This document shows, piece after piece, positions 5,959 to 14,194 of a DNA stretch of 16,327 nt. This stretch comes from Polaromonas sp. YR568 (GTDB lineage: Bacteria; Pseudomonadota; Gammaproteobacteria; Burkholderiales; Burkholderiaceae). The notes below the pieces were generated by a model. The model made no database searches, was not told the origin of the DNA, and saw only the letters and a list, made by a program, of their open reading frames with translations. The translations under genes and the position numbers were made by a program. The stretch lies in contig CAMBWM010000022.1 in assembly GCA_945871335.1 (NCBI GenBank), positions 1 through 16,327 on the forward strand. Direction: 5' to 3'. The first letter of the stretch is position 1. The number at the start of each line of letters is the position of its first letter.

Positions 5959-6575
5959 ACGCCGCGCACACCGTATCGCGCCCCGTGCTCAAGGAGGCCT
6001 CGCCAGATCTGCTGTCTATTGCCCGCCTGGTGCCGCAGGGCGCTCGCGTTCTCGACCTGGGTTGCGGTACCGGCGAATTGCTGGCGCACCTGATCCGCGA
6101 ACGTGGCTGTTCGGGTTATGGCGTCGAGCTTGACGACGGCAATGTGCAAGCCTGTGTGGCGCGCGGCGTCAACGTGATCCAGCTTAACCTCGAAGACGGC
6201 TTGAGCATGTTCGGCGACCGCTCGTTTGACGTGGTCTTGCAGATTGACACCTTGCAGCACTTGCGCAACGCCGAGGTGATGCTGCGCGAAACCGCCCGCG
6301 TGGGTCGCATGGGCATTGTGGCGTTTCCTAATTTTGGTCACTGGCCCAACCGTCTGGCCGTGATGCGCGGGCGTATGCCGGTGACCAAGGTGCTGCCTTA
6401 CCAGTGGTATGACACGCCCAACATCCGCGTCGGCACTTTGCAGGATTTCGAAGCACTTGCTTTGAAAAACGAGCTGAAAATTCTGGACCAGTTCGGCCTG
6501 CAGAACGGGCACGAAGTCCGCTTCTGGCCGAACGGGCGGGCCAGTCGTGCGGTATTCAAAGTGCAGCGCAGATGA
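5955..6575 (+). CDS. metW: Methionine biosynthesis protein MetW
   Basis: This SAM-dependent methyltransferase-fold protein has 206 residues. Motif I is [15 protein letters not shown] (32-46), with an acidic residue after the second strand (GVELDD), then [25 protein letters not shown]. The C-terminal half has NFGHWPNRL and [11 protein letters not shown], typical of MetW. MetW is found next to MetX in many Proteobacteria and is needed for, or stimulates, homoserine acylation; its exact biochemical role is not settled. The ATG overlaps the metX stop, and its own stop overlaps the chrA start, both as ATGA, pointing to coupled translation in one operon under the upstream riboswitch. Confidence 0.95.
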   Translation: MNAAHTVSRPVLKEASPDLLSIARLVPQGARVLDLGCGTGELLAHLIRERGCSGYGVELDDGNVQACVARGVNVIQLNLEDGLSMFGDRSFDVVLQIDTLQHLRNAEVMLRETARVGRMGIVAFPNFGHWPNRLAVMRGRMPVTKVLPYQWYDTPNIRVGTLQDFEALALKNELKILDQFGLQNGHEVRFWPNGRASRAVFKVQRR

Positions 6576-7957
6576 GCCAGGAGGTCCCGGCGCAGACGGT
6601 TTTGGCCGTGCCATTTCGACAGGCGCTGCGCTTTTGGTTGCACTTGGGCTTCATCAGCTTTGGCGGGCCGGCCGGACAGATCGCCATCATGCACCGAGAG
6701 CTCGTTGAGCGGCGTGGCTGGATCTCTGAAAAACGATTTTTGCATGCGCTCAATTTCTGCATGCTCTTGCCCGGGCCCGAAGCCCAGCAACTGGCCACTT
6801 ACTTGGGTTGGCTCATGCACAAAACGCGCGGCGGCATTGCGGCCGGGGTGCTGTTTGTATTGCCTTCGCTGCTCATGCTGATTGCGCTGAGTTGGCTGTA
6901 CATGGTTTACGGCACGCAGCCCTTGGCGGCAGGTGTTTTGTACGGCATCAAGCCGGCGGTAGTGGCGATCGTGATGCACGCACTCCACCGGCTCGCCAGC
7001 AAGACCTTGGGCGACCCGCGATGCCTTCCGGTGCCCTGGGCGATTGCGTTCAGCAGTTTTGTGGCCCTGTCGTTTTTTGCGGTGCCATTTCCAGCCGTGG
7101 TGCTGGCTGCTTTGTTGGTGGGCGTGCTGTTGGCGCGCTGGGCCCCCAGTGCGATGGCCGGCGCCGTCAAGCAAACGCCACGCCAAGCAGACGGACAAGC
7201 CGCTGGGATGATGCTGGAGGCGTCGCCATTGCCCGAACATGCCCGCTTTAAGCGCTCGCGTTTGGCGTGGGTGCTGTTGGCGGGTGCCTTGCTGTGGAGT
7301 ATGCCCATGGCTGCGCTGTTGTGGTGGCAGGGCTGGAGCGGCACCTTGACGCAGATGGGCTGGTTTTTCAGCAAGGCGGCCATGCTGACCTTCGGCGGTG
7401 CGTATGCGGTCCTGCCCTACGTGAACCAGGCTGCGGTTGAGCAGTACCAGTGGCTCAGTACGGCCCAAATGATGGACGGCCTGGCGCTGGGTGAAAGCAC
7501 ACCGGGGCCGCTCATCATGGTGGTGGCTTATGTGGCGTTTGTGGGTGGCTGGCTCAAGCAGGTGGCTGGCCCTGACGCCCTGTTTCAGGGGGCGGCGTTA
7601 GCCGCTTGCGTGGCGACCTGGTTCACCTTTTTGCCTTCTTTCATATTTATTCTGGCGGGCGGGCCTTGGGTGGAGTCAACGCGCGGTAATGTGCGGCTGA
7701 CAACACCCTTGGCGGCGGTCACGGCCGCCGTGGTGGGTGTGATCGCCAACCTGGCGCTCTACCTTGTTTTGGCGGTGGCGTATCCTGTAACGCCGGTCGG
7801 CGCGCATCCCTTGTGGTCGCTGCAAGTCGACGCTTGGGCTTTGTTGCTGGTGCTGGCCGCCGCGCTGGCCTTGTGGCGGCTAAAGTGGAGTGTCTTGCAA
7901 GTGATAGGCGCTTGTGCGCTGGCCGGCTTGGCTTTGCGATGGCTGGGCCTGGCCTGA
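6572..7957 (+). CDS. chrA: Chromate transporter, CHR family (two-domain form)
   Basis: This 461-residue inner-membrane protein is built from two homologous CHR halves. The first has GFISFGGPAGQIA and LLPGPEAQQLATYLG (about residues 26-80). The second has MLTFGGAYAVLPYV and GESTPGPLIM (about 270-315). A hydrophilic stretch of about 30 residues (KQTPRQADGQAAG) lies between them. ChrA proteins expel chromate, and the CHR family also includes sulfate-related members. The start is fixed by a four-base overlap with metW. Placement behind metX-metW and before a SulP transporter suggests a sulfur-linked rather than purely detoxifying role; that is inference. No chrB or chrF regulator is in the window. 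Confidence 0.92.
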   Translation: MSQEVPAQTVLAVPFRQALRFWLHLGFISFGGPAGQIAIMHRELVERRGWISEKRFLHALNFCMLLPGPEAQQLATYLGWLMHKTRGGIAAGVLFVLPSLLMLIALSWLYMVYGTQPLAAGVLYGIKPAVVAIVMHALHRLASKTLGDPRCLPVPWAIAFSSFVALSFFAVPFPAVVLAALLVGVLLARWAPSAMAGAVKQTPRQADGQAAGMMLEASPLPEHARFKRSRLAWVLLAGALLWSMPMAALLWWQGWSGTLTQMGWFFSKAAMLTFGGAYAVLPYVNQAAVEQYQWLSTAQMMDGLALGESTPGPLIMVVAYVAFVGGWLKQVAGPDALFQGAALAACVATWFTFLPSFIFILAGGPWVESTRGNVRLTTPLAAVTAAVVGVIANLALYLVLAVAYPVTPVGAHPLWSLQVDAWALLLVLAAALALWRLKWSVLQVIGACALAGLALRWLGLA

Positions 7958-7999
7958 ACGCCCCTCTAACAACAAAATCAAACAAATGGACGCCCTAAC

Positions 8000-9838
8000 G
8001 TGAACGCCCCGCCCTCCACTACAAGCCCCTTGAGTCCGCCAGGATTGGCTGAACGCTTGTTCGGGTCGTGGGTGCGCCGTGTGAGTGCGCAGACCTTGCG
8101 CGCCGACGTTCTGGCGGGTTTGTTGGGCGCGGTGCTGGTGCTGCCACAGGGCATTGCCTTTGCTACGCTGGCCGGCTTGCCACCCGAGTACGGTCTTTAC
8201 ACGGCCATCGTGCCGTGCATTGTGGCCGCGCTTTGGGGTTCGAGCTGGCATGTCATGTCGGGCCCGACAAATGCCAACTCACTGGCGCTGTTTGCCATGC
8301 TGTCGCCGCTGGCGTTGGCCTTCAGCCCGGCTTACATACAGCTGGCGCTGGCCGTGACGGTGATGGTCGGCCTCATGCAATGGCTGATAGGTGCGCTGCG
8401 CCTGGGCTCGCTGGCCAACTTTATTTCGCCATCTGCGTTATTTGGTTTTACGGCCGGTGCGGCGCTGCTGATTGCGGTGCATGCGCTGCCGGAGCTGCTT
8501 GGCCTACCGGGCCCGGATCAGCATGGTGTGGCGGCTTTGCTGACCCACGTGGCCACGCATGCGTCTGCGGCGCAACCGGCGGCGCTGGCCATCGCCGCCG
8601 TCACGCTGATGGTGGCACTGGGGCTTAAGCGCTGGCGGGCGAACTGGCCTTACATGTTGGCGGGGCTGGCCAGCGCCACCTTGGCGGCTTGGTTGGGTGC
8701 CGGTTATGGGGCGCTGCAGGCTGCACCGGGGGCCGCGTCCTTGGGCTTGCGCACCGTTGGCAGCATGGCGGTGCCCTGGCCTAAGTTTGTGGTGCCGCAA
8801 ATCAGCTGGTCTATGGTGCCAGAGTTGCTGGGGCTGGCGTTTGCATTGACCATCGTGGCACTGGGGCAGGCCATCGCTATTGCCAAGGCTGTGGCCACCA
8901 AGTCGGGGCAGCGTATCGATGCCAACCGAGAATTTAGAGGCCAGGGCCTGTCCAATATCGTCGGCGGGTTTTTTTCGTCCTACGTGTCTTGCGGCTCTAT
9001 GAACCGCTCGATGCCTAATTTACAAGCCGGGGCATGTACGCCGCTGGCGGCGGTATTTTCGGCCTTGCTTTTGCTGGCCTTGGTCGCGCTGAGTGCGCCG
9101 CTACTGGCGCAAATTCCTATGGCGGCGCTGGCCGCTTTGCTGCTGCTGGTGGCTGTCTCGCTGCTCGATCTGCCGCGTTGGCGGCAGTTGCTGCAGCTCA
9201 GTCGCACCGAATTCGCCGTGGCGCTGGCCACCACGGTGGCAACGGTCACGATACGTTTGGAAATCGCTATTTTGCTGGGCACCCTGTTGTCACTGATGTC
9301 ATTTTTGTACCGCACCGCACGCCCTGCTATGCGCACGTTGGGTTTTGACAATGCAAGTGAAGACCGCCAGTTGGTGGTGATTGACGACCCCGCCGCTGCG
9401 ACTGTGCAACCCCTGCCTGAGTGCCCGCAACTCAAACTTTTGCGCATGGAGGGCGAGGTTTATTTTGGCGCCACGCAGCACGTGGCAGACACACTGCATG
9501 CGCTGCGCCATGCGGCCCAGCCGCAAAAGCATTTGCTGGTGATGGGTAAAAGCATGAACTTCATTGACCTGGCCGGTGCAGAGCTGTGGGAGGCCGAGCT
9601 CAACGCCCGTCGCGCTATGGGCGGAGACCTTTATTTTCACCGGCCACGCCATGAGGTGATCCGCATGTGGGGCACCACCGGCTTCACACGGCTGCTCGGC
9701 CCGGAGCATCAGTTCCCTGACAAGCGCACAGCAATTGCCACCATCTTCAGCAAGCTCGACCCTGACATCTGCCGCAGCTGCAAGGCGCGGGTGTTCTGGG
9801 AGTGCCAAAGCGCACCAGGTCCGGCCGATTCCCGTTAG
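8000..9838 (+). CDS. SulP family inorganic anion transporter with STAS domain
   Basis: This 612-residue protein has a hydrophobic SulP core (about 25-450), opening with DVLAGLLGAVLVLPQGIAFATLAGLPPEYGLY in family style and containing GSMNRSMPNLQAGACTPLAAV. A cytoplasmic STAS domain follows from about 475 (LRMEGEVYFGATQHV, FIDLAGAELWEAEL). The substrate cannot be read from sequence; sulfate and bicarbonate are both known in the family. The C-terminal tail holds CRSC and a third Cys (C591, C594, C602), as in a subgroup of betaproteobacterial SulP proteins. The GTG start has no clear ribosome site, so it could be a few codons further in. It lies 42 bases after chrA with no terminator between, so co-transcription with metX-metW-chrA is plausible. 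Confidence 0.93.
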   Translation: MNAPPSTTSPLSPPGLAERLFGSWVRRVSAQTLRADVLAGLLGAVLVLPQGIAFATLAGLPPEYGLYTAIVPCIVAALWGSSWHVMSGPTNANSLALFAMLSPLALAFSPAYIQLALAVTVMVGLMQWLIGALRLGSLANFISPSALFGFTAGAALLIAVHALPELLGLPGPDQHGVAALLTHVATHASAAQPAALAIAAVTLMVALGLKRWRANWPYMLAGLASATLAAWLGAGYGALQAAPGAASLGLRTVGSMAVPWPKFVVPQISWSMVPELLGLAFALTIVALGQAIAIAKAVATKSGQRIDANREFRGQGLSNIVGGFFSSYVSCGSMNRSMPNLQAGACTPLAAVFSALLLLALVALSAPLLAQIPMAALAALLLLVAVSLLDLPRWRQLLQLSRTEFAVALATTVATVTIRLEIAILLGTLLSLMSFLYRTARPAMRTLGFDNASEDRQLVVIDDPAAATVQPLPECPQLKLLRMEGEVYFGATQHVADTLHALRHAAQPQKHLLVMGKSMNFIDLAGAELWEAELNARRAMGGDLYFHRPRHEVIRMWGTTGFTRLLGPEHQFPDKRTAIATIFSKLDPDICRSCKARVFWECQSAPGPADSR

Positions 9839-9876
9839 AGTCTCACCATCTTGTTCCTTTTTTGTCAGGAGCCTTC

Positions 9877-11352
9877 ATGACCGCCCGTCTGCCTTCTTCT
9901 GTTCTTAACGCCGGCACCGCTTTAGACCAGGTCAGCGCCCAATGGGACGGTGATATCGTGCGCCAGATCAGTGAGTACATCGCCATCCCAGCCAAGTCAC
10001 CAGGTTTTGACGGCGACTGGGCACAACATGGCTTCATCGACACGGTGGTGCGCAACGCGGCCAGCTGGATCGAAGCGCAAAAAGTCGAAGGCCTGACGCT
10101 TGAAATTGTGCGCTTACCCGGCCGCACGCCGGTGCTGTTTTTTGAAGTACCGGCCACGCGCGCCGCTGTGCCAGGGCAGACGCCGCAAACGGTTCTGATG
10201 TACGGCCACTTGGACAAGCAGCCAGAGTTCAGCGGCTGGCGTGCCGACCTCGGGCCCTGGACGCCCAGCTACCAGGACGGCAAGCTCTACGGCCGCGGTG
10301 GCGCTGACGACGGCTATGCAGCCTACGCCAGCATCGCGGCCATTCAGGCGCTCAAAAGTCAGCAAGTGGCGCACCCGCGCATAGTTGGTTTGATTGAGAC
10401 CTGCGAAGAAAGCGGCTCTTACGACTTGCTGCCGTATGTTGATGCTTTGCGCAGCCGGCTTGGCGATGTGGGTCTGGTCATCTGCCTGGACTCGGGCGCC
10501 GGCAACTACGACCAGCTCTGGCTCACCACCAGTTTGCGTGGAATGGCCTCGGGCACGCTGAAGGTCCAGGTGCTGACCGAGGGCATTCACTCTGGCGACG
10601 CCAGCGGACTGGTGCCGTCGAGCTTTCGCATCATGCGCCAAGTCCTGGACCGGCTCGAGGACAGCGCAACCGGCCGACTGCTCCCAGCCAGTTTTCATTG
10701 CGAGGTGCCCGCTGACCGCCTGGCGCAGGCGCAGGCTACGGCAGCGATTCTGGGAGACGAAATTTACAAACGTTTTCCCTGGGCGCATTACGACTGCGGC
10801 GGCTCGACCAGCTTCACCCTGCCAACCACCACCGACCCGGTTGAGGCGCTGCTGCAGCGCACTTGGCGACCCACTCTCAGCGTGACCGGCGCAGAGGGCT
10901 TTCCGGCCCTGAAAGACGCCGGCAATGTGCTGCGACCTTACACCGCCTTCAAGCTCTCGCTGCGCTTGCCGCCACTGGTCGACGCTGCGCAGGCCGTGCA
11001 GGAACTCAAGGCCTTGCTCGAAGACAATGCGCCCTACCAAGCCAAGGTGACTTTTGAGGGCGGTGGCGGCGCCACCGGCTGGAATGCACCTAGCTCTACG
11101 CCCTGGTTTGACAATGCGCTGGACGGCGCTTCGCAGGCTTTCTTTGGCGCGGGTTGCGGCACCATCGGGCAGGGCGGCACCATTCCGCTCATGAACATGC
11201 TCAGCCAGGGTTTTCCCAAGGCGCAGATGATGGTGTGCGGCGTGCTCGGCCCCAAGAGCAACGCCCATGGCCCCAATGAGTTTTTGCATGTGCCGTATGC
11301 CAAAAAACTCACAGCGGCAGTGGCGTACGTGATGGCGCAGATGCCCGGCTAA
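9877..11352 (+). CDS. M20 family metallopeptidase (dipeptidase/carboxypeptidase type)
   Basis: This cytoplasmic zinc peptidase has 491 residues. The family's metal and catalytic residues are visible: His111 and Asp113 in YGHLDKQ, Asp144/Asp145 in RGGADDGYA, the Glu pair 177-178 in ETCEESGSYD, Asp205 in CLDSGAGN, and His464 in NAHGPNE. An M20 dimerisation domain lies between, with LRGMASGTLKV and EGIHSGDASG. Substrate specificity is not evident; dipeptidase or acyl-amino-acid hydrolase activity is possible. The ATG at 9877 is preceded by CAGGAG five bases upstream, so a longer open frame from 9802 is not used. It shares one base with the next gene (TAATG). Confidence 0.93.
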   Translation: MTARLPSSVLNAGTALDQVSAQWDGDIVRQISEYIAIPAKSPGFDGDWAQHGFIDTVVRNAASWIEAQKVEGLTLEIVRLPGRTPVLFFEVPATRAAVPGQTPQTVLMYGHLDKQPEFSGWRADLGPWTPSYQDGKLYGRGGADDGYAAYASIAAIQALKSQQVAHPRIVGLIETCEESGSYDLLPYVDALRSRLGDVGLVICLDSGAGNYDQLWLTTSLRGMASGTLKVQVLTEGIHSGDASGLVPSSFRIMRQVLDRLEDSATGRLLPASFHCEVPADRLAQAQATAAILGDEIYKRFPWAHYDCGGSTSFTLPTTTDPVEALLQRTWRPTLSVTGAEGFPALKDAGNVLRPYTAFKLSLRLPPLVDAAQAVQELKALLEDNAPYQAKVTFEGGGGATGWNAPSSTPWFDNALDGASQAFFGAGCGTIGQGGTIPLMNMLSQGFPKAQMMVCGVLGPKSNAHGPNEFLHVPYAKKLTAAVAYVMAQMPG

Positions 11353-12230
11353 TGAGCTTGGCGCCAGCGACCCTGAGCCCTTTCGTCGCAGCCGACGGTC
11401 AGGCCTTGATGCTGCATGACTGGCCGGCGCCACCAGGCGCGCCGCGCGCGCAAGTACTGCTGGTGCACGGCTTGGGAGAACACGCTGGCCGCTACGCCCA
11501 ATTGGCCTGCGAACTTCACGAATGGGGCTTTGCCGTACGCGCTTATGACCAGCGCGGCCACGGTTTGTCGGACGGTCCGCGCGGAGGCCTGACGCACGAC
11601 ACCGTCTTGCTCGACGATTTGGCTGCGGTGATCGATGCGACCCGGAGTATGCAGCTGCGGCTTGGTCAACAAGGCTTGCCCTTGATCTTGATCGGCCACA
11701 GCTTGGGCGGTCTGGTCGCCAGCCGCTTTGTCAGTTTGCAGTTGCGCCCCGTCGAAGCCTTGGTTATGTCGTCGCCGGCGCTGGACCCGGGCCTGAGTGC
11801 ATTACAAAAATTTCTGGTTGCCACCTTGCCAACCATCGCGCCGAACTTGCGCGTCAACAACGGACTGGACCCGCGTTATTTGTCACACGACCCGGCGGTC
11901 GTGGCCGCCTACCGGGCCGATCCTCTGGTACATCCGAAAATCTCAGCGCGGCTGGCGCGCTTCATTGCCATGGCCGGTCCGGCGACGGTGGCGGCCGCGG
12001 CGCATTGGTGCGTGCCAACTTTACTGCTTTACGCGGGCGCAGACCGCCTGGTGAACCCCGCCGGCAGCCGGGCGTTTGCCGCTGTGGCCGGCGCATCGCC
12101 GCAGGTCCCGCCGGGCATCCTGAGCGCGCAAGCGTTCGAGTTGCTTTACCACGAGATTTTCAACGAGGCTCCGTCCGCTGCTGCGGCCGTGCGCGCGGCG
12201 CTCAAGACTTGGCTGGACGCCCGCTTCTGA
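11352..12230 (+). CDS. Alpha/beta hydrolase, monoacylglycerol lipase-like
   Basis: This serine hydrolase of 292 residues matches the Hydrolase_4 (monoglyceride lipase/lysophospholipase) type. The oxyanion-hole motif is LLVHGLGEHAGRY (36-48), followed by DQRGHGLSDGPRGG. The nucleophile is Ser117 in GHSLGG; the probable acid is Asp231 in YAGADRLV and the base His267 in LLYHEIFNE. There is no signal peptide, so it is probably cytoplasmic. It overlaps the M20 peptidase stop by one base and is probably translated together with it. It ends seven bases from the stop of the convergent MFS gene, and no terminator hairpin is evident in that gap. Confidence 0.92.
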   Translation: MSLAPATLSPFVAADGQALMLHDWPAPPGAPRAQVLLVHGLGEHAGRYAQLACELHEWGFAVRAYDQRGHGLSDGPRGGLTHDTVLLDDLAAVIDATRSMQLRLGQQGLPLILIGHSLGGLVASRFVSLQLRPVEALVMSSPALDPGLSALQKFLVATLPTIAPNLRVNNGLDPRYLSHDPAVVAAYRADPLVHPKISARLARFIAMAGPATVAAAAHWCVPTLLLYAGADRLVNPAGSRAFAAVAGASPQVPPGILSAQAFELLYHEIFNEAPSAAAAVRAALKTWLDARF

Positions 12231-12237
12231 CCGGCGC

Positions 12238-13410
12238 TCATGCCACCGCCGGTTGCCGCTGCTTCCAGGCCAGCCAGACCAGGGCCACACCAATCATGCC
12301 CAGCGGCAGCAGCGAGCCCAGGTTCAGTAGCGCCCAGCCCTGCGTGGTCACTAGCACGCCTGAGGCCAGTGAAGACAGCGCCATCACGGCAAAGACACAA
12401 AAGTTCAGCGCGCCCTGCGCCTTGTCTTTTTCTTCGGGCCGGTAGGTGCTCAGCGCCAACGTGGTGCTGGCGGTGAACAGAAAGTTCCAACCCACACCCA
12501 GTAAAAACAGAGCCGCCACAAAATTGTGTAGCTGCACACCCGACAGCGCGACCAGCACGCAGGCCGCATTGAGCGCCAGTCCGACGGCCATGATGGGCAG
12601 GGCGCCGAATTTCTTGATCAGGTGGCCGGTGAAAAAACCAGGCGCAAACATGCCGATCACATGCCCCTCCAGCACCAGCGCCGTGTCTGAAAATGGCAGG
12701 CCGCAGAGCTGCATCGCAATTGGTGTGGAGGCCATTAACAGGTTCATCACGCCGTAACCGAGCGCACCGGCCGATGCCGCCACGATGAAGACCGGCTGGC
12801 GCATGATCAAGCTCAAAGGGCGGCCGCCCGCGCTGGCCGGCCCTTTGGGCGGGGCCGGCGGAAAGTCAATGACGGCCAGCAGCAGCATGGCCAGCAGGGC
12901 CACGCCGGCCAGCGCCAGGTAGGCGCCGGCAAAAGGCACAGTGGTCAAACTGCGCGTGGCGGCGGCCAGGTTGGGCCCGGCAATCGCACCCAGCAGGCCG
13001 CCGGCCATCACCAGCGAGATGGCCTTTTCCTTGAAGGCGGGTGCTGCCAGCTCAGCGGCTGCAAAGCGATAAAGCTGAGCGTTAGCGCTGTAGTAACCAG
13101 CCACCAGGGTGGCGGTCACCAGAAGCCAGAACTGGCTGCTGTAGGCGGCCCAGGCGCACAGCAGGGCCGAGGCCAGGCCTACCAGCAGCCCGAGCTGGAA
13201 AGAGGTTTTGCGACCAAAGCGTTGTTGGGTACGCGCCACCGGCCCGGTGGAAAGCGCACCGCCGACCACATAGCCCATCACCGGCAAGGTCGCCATCCAA
13301 CCCAGCGGCGCCAAGCTCAGCCCAACCAGGCCGTTGATGGCGATGAAGGTCACGTTGTTGGTCAGGAAAAGCCCTTGGCACAGCGTGAGAAGCCAGAGAT
13401 TTTTATTCAT
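12238..13410 (-). CDS. Major facilitator superfamily transporter
   Basis: This 390-residue protein has about 12 predicted membrane helices. The cytoplasmic loop after helix 2 reads ARTQQRFGRKTSFQLG, close to the MFS motif A region, and the N-terminal helix is LLTLCQGLFLTNNVTFIAINGLVG. The two halves are joined by a short hydrophilic stretch (PPAPPKGPASAGGRPLS). The substrate is not recognisable; drug/metabolite efflux is the default guess. MNKNLWLL at 13410 is chosen as start; the frame is open to 13542 but the extension is Cys/Trp-rich and not MFS-like. There is no ribosome site before the ATG and the local DNA is AT-rich (13398-13432). rsmE lies 43 bases upstream on the same strand. Confidence 0.88.
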   Translation of the reverse strand: MNKNLWLLTLCQGLFLTNNVTFIAINGLVGLSLAPLGWMATLPVMGYVVGGALSTGPVARTQQRFGRKTSFQLGLLVGLASALLCAWAAYSSQFWLLVTATLVAGYYSANAQLYRFAAAELAAPAFKEKAISLVMAGGLLGAIAGPNLAAATRSLTTVPFAGAYLALAGVALLAMLLLAVIDFPPAPPKGPASAGGRPLSLIMRQPVFIVAASAGALGYGVMNLLMASTPIAMQLCGLPFSDTALVLEGHVIGMFAPGFFTGHLIKKFGALPIMAVGLALNAACVLVALSGVQLHNFVAALFLLGVGWNFLFTASTTLALSTYRPEEKDKAQGALNFCVFAVMALSSLASGVLVTTQGWALLNLGSLLPLGMIGVALVWLAWKQRQPAVA

Positions 13411-13453
13411 ATGTTTTATTTTTGATTGGACAACTGTCTGCAGAGGCTTGACT

Positions 13454-14194
13454 TCAAAGCTGCAACGCCAGCAACAGTGCCGCCAGCGCGGCAGTTTCTG
13501 CGCGCAGCACGCGTGCGCCCAGGGTGACGGGCACAAAACCATGGGCTGCGGCCAGCGCCTCTTCGGCCGGACTCAGCCCGCCTTCGGGGCCGCTTAAAAA
13601 GATCACCGGCGCCGCTGTTGGCACGCGCGCCAAGGCCTGGCCCAGCGGCATGCTGCCATCGGCCAGCGACAGCAGGCAGCGCAGTGCCGGAGCTTTCAGG
13701 TCGACCGGGGACAAGGACTTGAGCCATGCCCCGAGGTCTTGCACAGGCGCTACGGCGGGCACACGGTTGCCGCCGCACTGCTCGCAAGCGGCCACCGCCA
13801 CGGACTGCCAGTGCTTTTGTTTTTTGTCGGCCCGCTCGCCCGCCAGGCGCAAAACGCTGCGGCTGGTGTGCAGCGGCTGTAGGCCGGCCACGCCCAGCTC
13901 AGTGGCTTTCTCGACCAGCCAGTCCATGCGTTCGTTGGCCGGCATGCCCAGTGCCAAGTGCACGGCGCGGCCTGCTTCGCGCTCATCACTGCGGTGTGCG
14001 CCCAGTGTCACCTCGACATCGCTGCGGCCCATGTGGGTGATGGTGGCGTCCCACTCGCCACCCCGGCCGTTGAACAGCGTGATCTCGTGGCCCGGTTGCA
14101 GGCGCAGCACCTGCACGTGGCGCGCCGTGCCCTCGGGCAGGCTGAGTGCGGCGCCGGCGGCCATCGTCACATCGGCAAAAAAGCGGGCACTCAA
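13454..14194 (-). CDS. rsmE: 16S rRNA (uracil1498-N3)-methyltransferase
   Basis: This 246-residue SPOUT-class enzyme methylates U1498 in 16S rRNA using SAM. An N-terminal PUA-like part (RFFADVT to LRLQPGHEITLFNG, about 4-42) precedes a knotted catalytic domain. Family hallmarks are EKATELGV (95-102), CEQCGGNRVP (137-146), the SAM-site FLSGPEGGLSP (199-209) and LGARVLRAETA (225-235). The start is TTG at 14194, overlapping the TGA of the upstream amgK-like gene; no in-frame ATG gives the conserved RFF N-terminus. The overlap suggests translational coupling to the kinase gene. Confidence 0.95.
   Translation of the reverse strand: MSARFFADVTMAAGAALSLPEGTARHVQVLRLQPGHEITLFNGRGGEWDATITHMGRSDVEVTLGAHRSDEREAGRAVHLALGMPANERMDWLVEKATELGVAGLQPLHTSRSVLRLAGERADKKQKHWQSVAVAACEQCGGNRVPAVAPVQDLGAWLKSLSPVDLKAPALRCLLSLADGSMPLGQALARVPTAAPVIFLSGPEGGLSPAEEALAAAHGFVPVTLGARVLRAETAALAALLLALQL

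Noticed and set aside
7986..8003. Five-codon leader peptide (ATG GAC GCC CTA ACG TGA) overlapping the sulP start
   Set aside because: No ribosome site precedes it, and so short an open frame is expected by chance.
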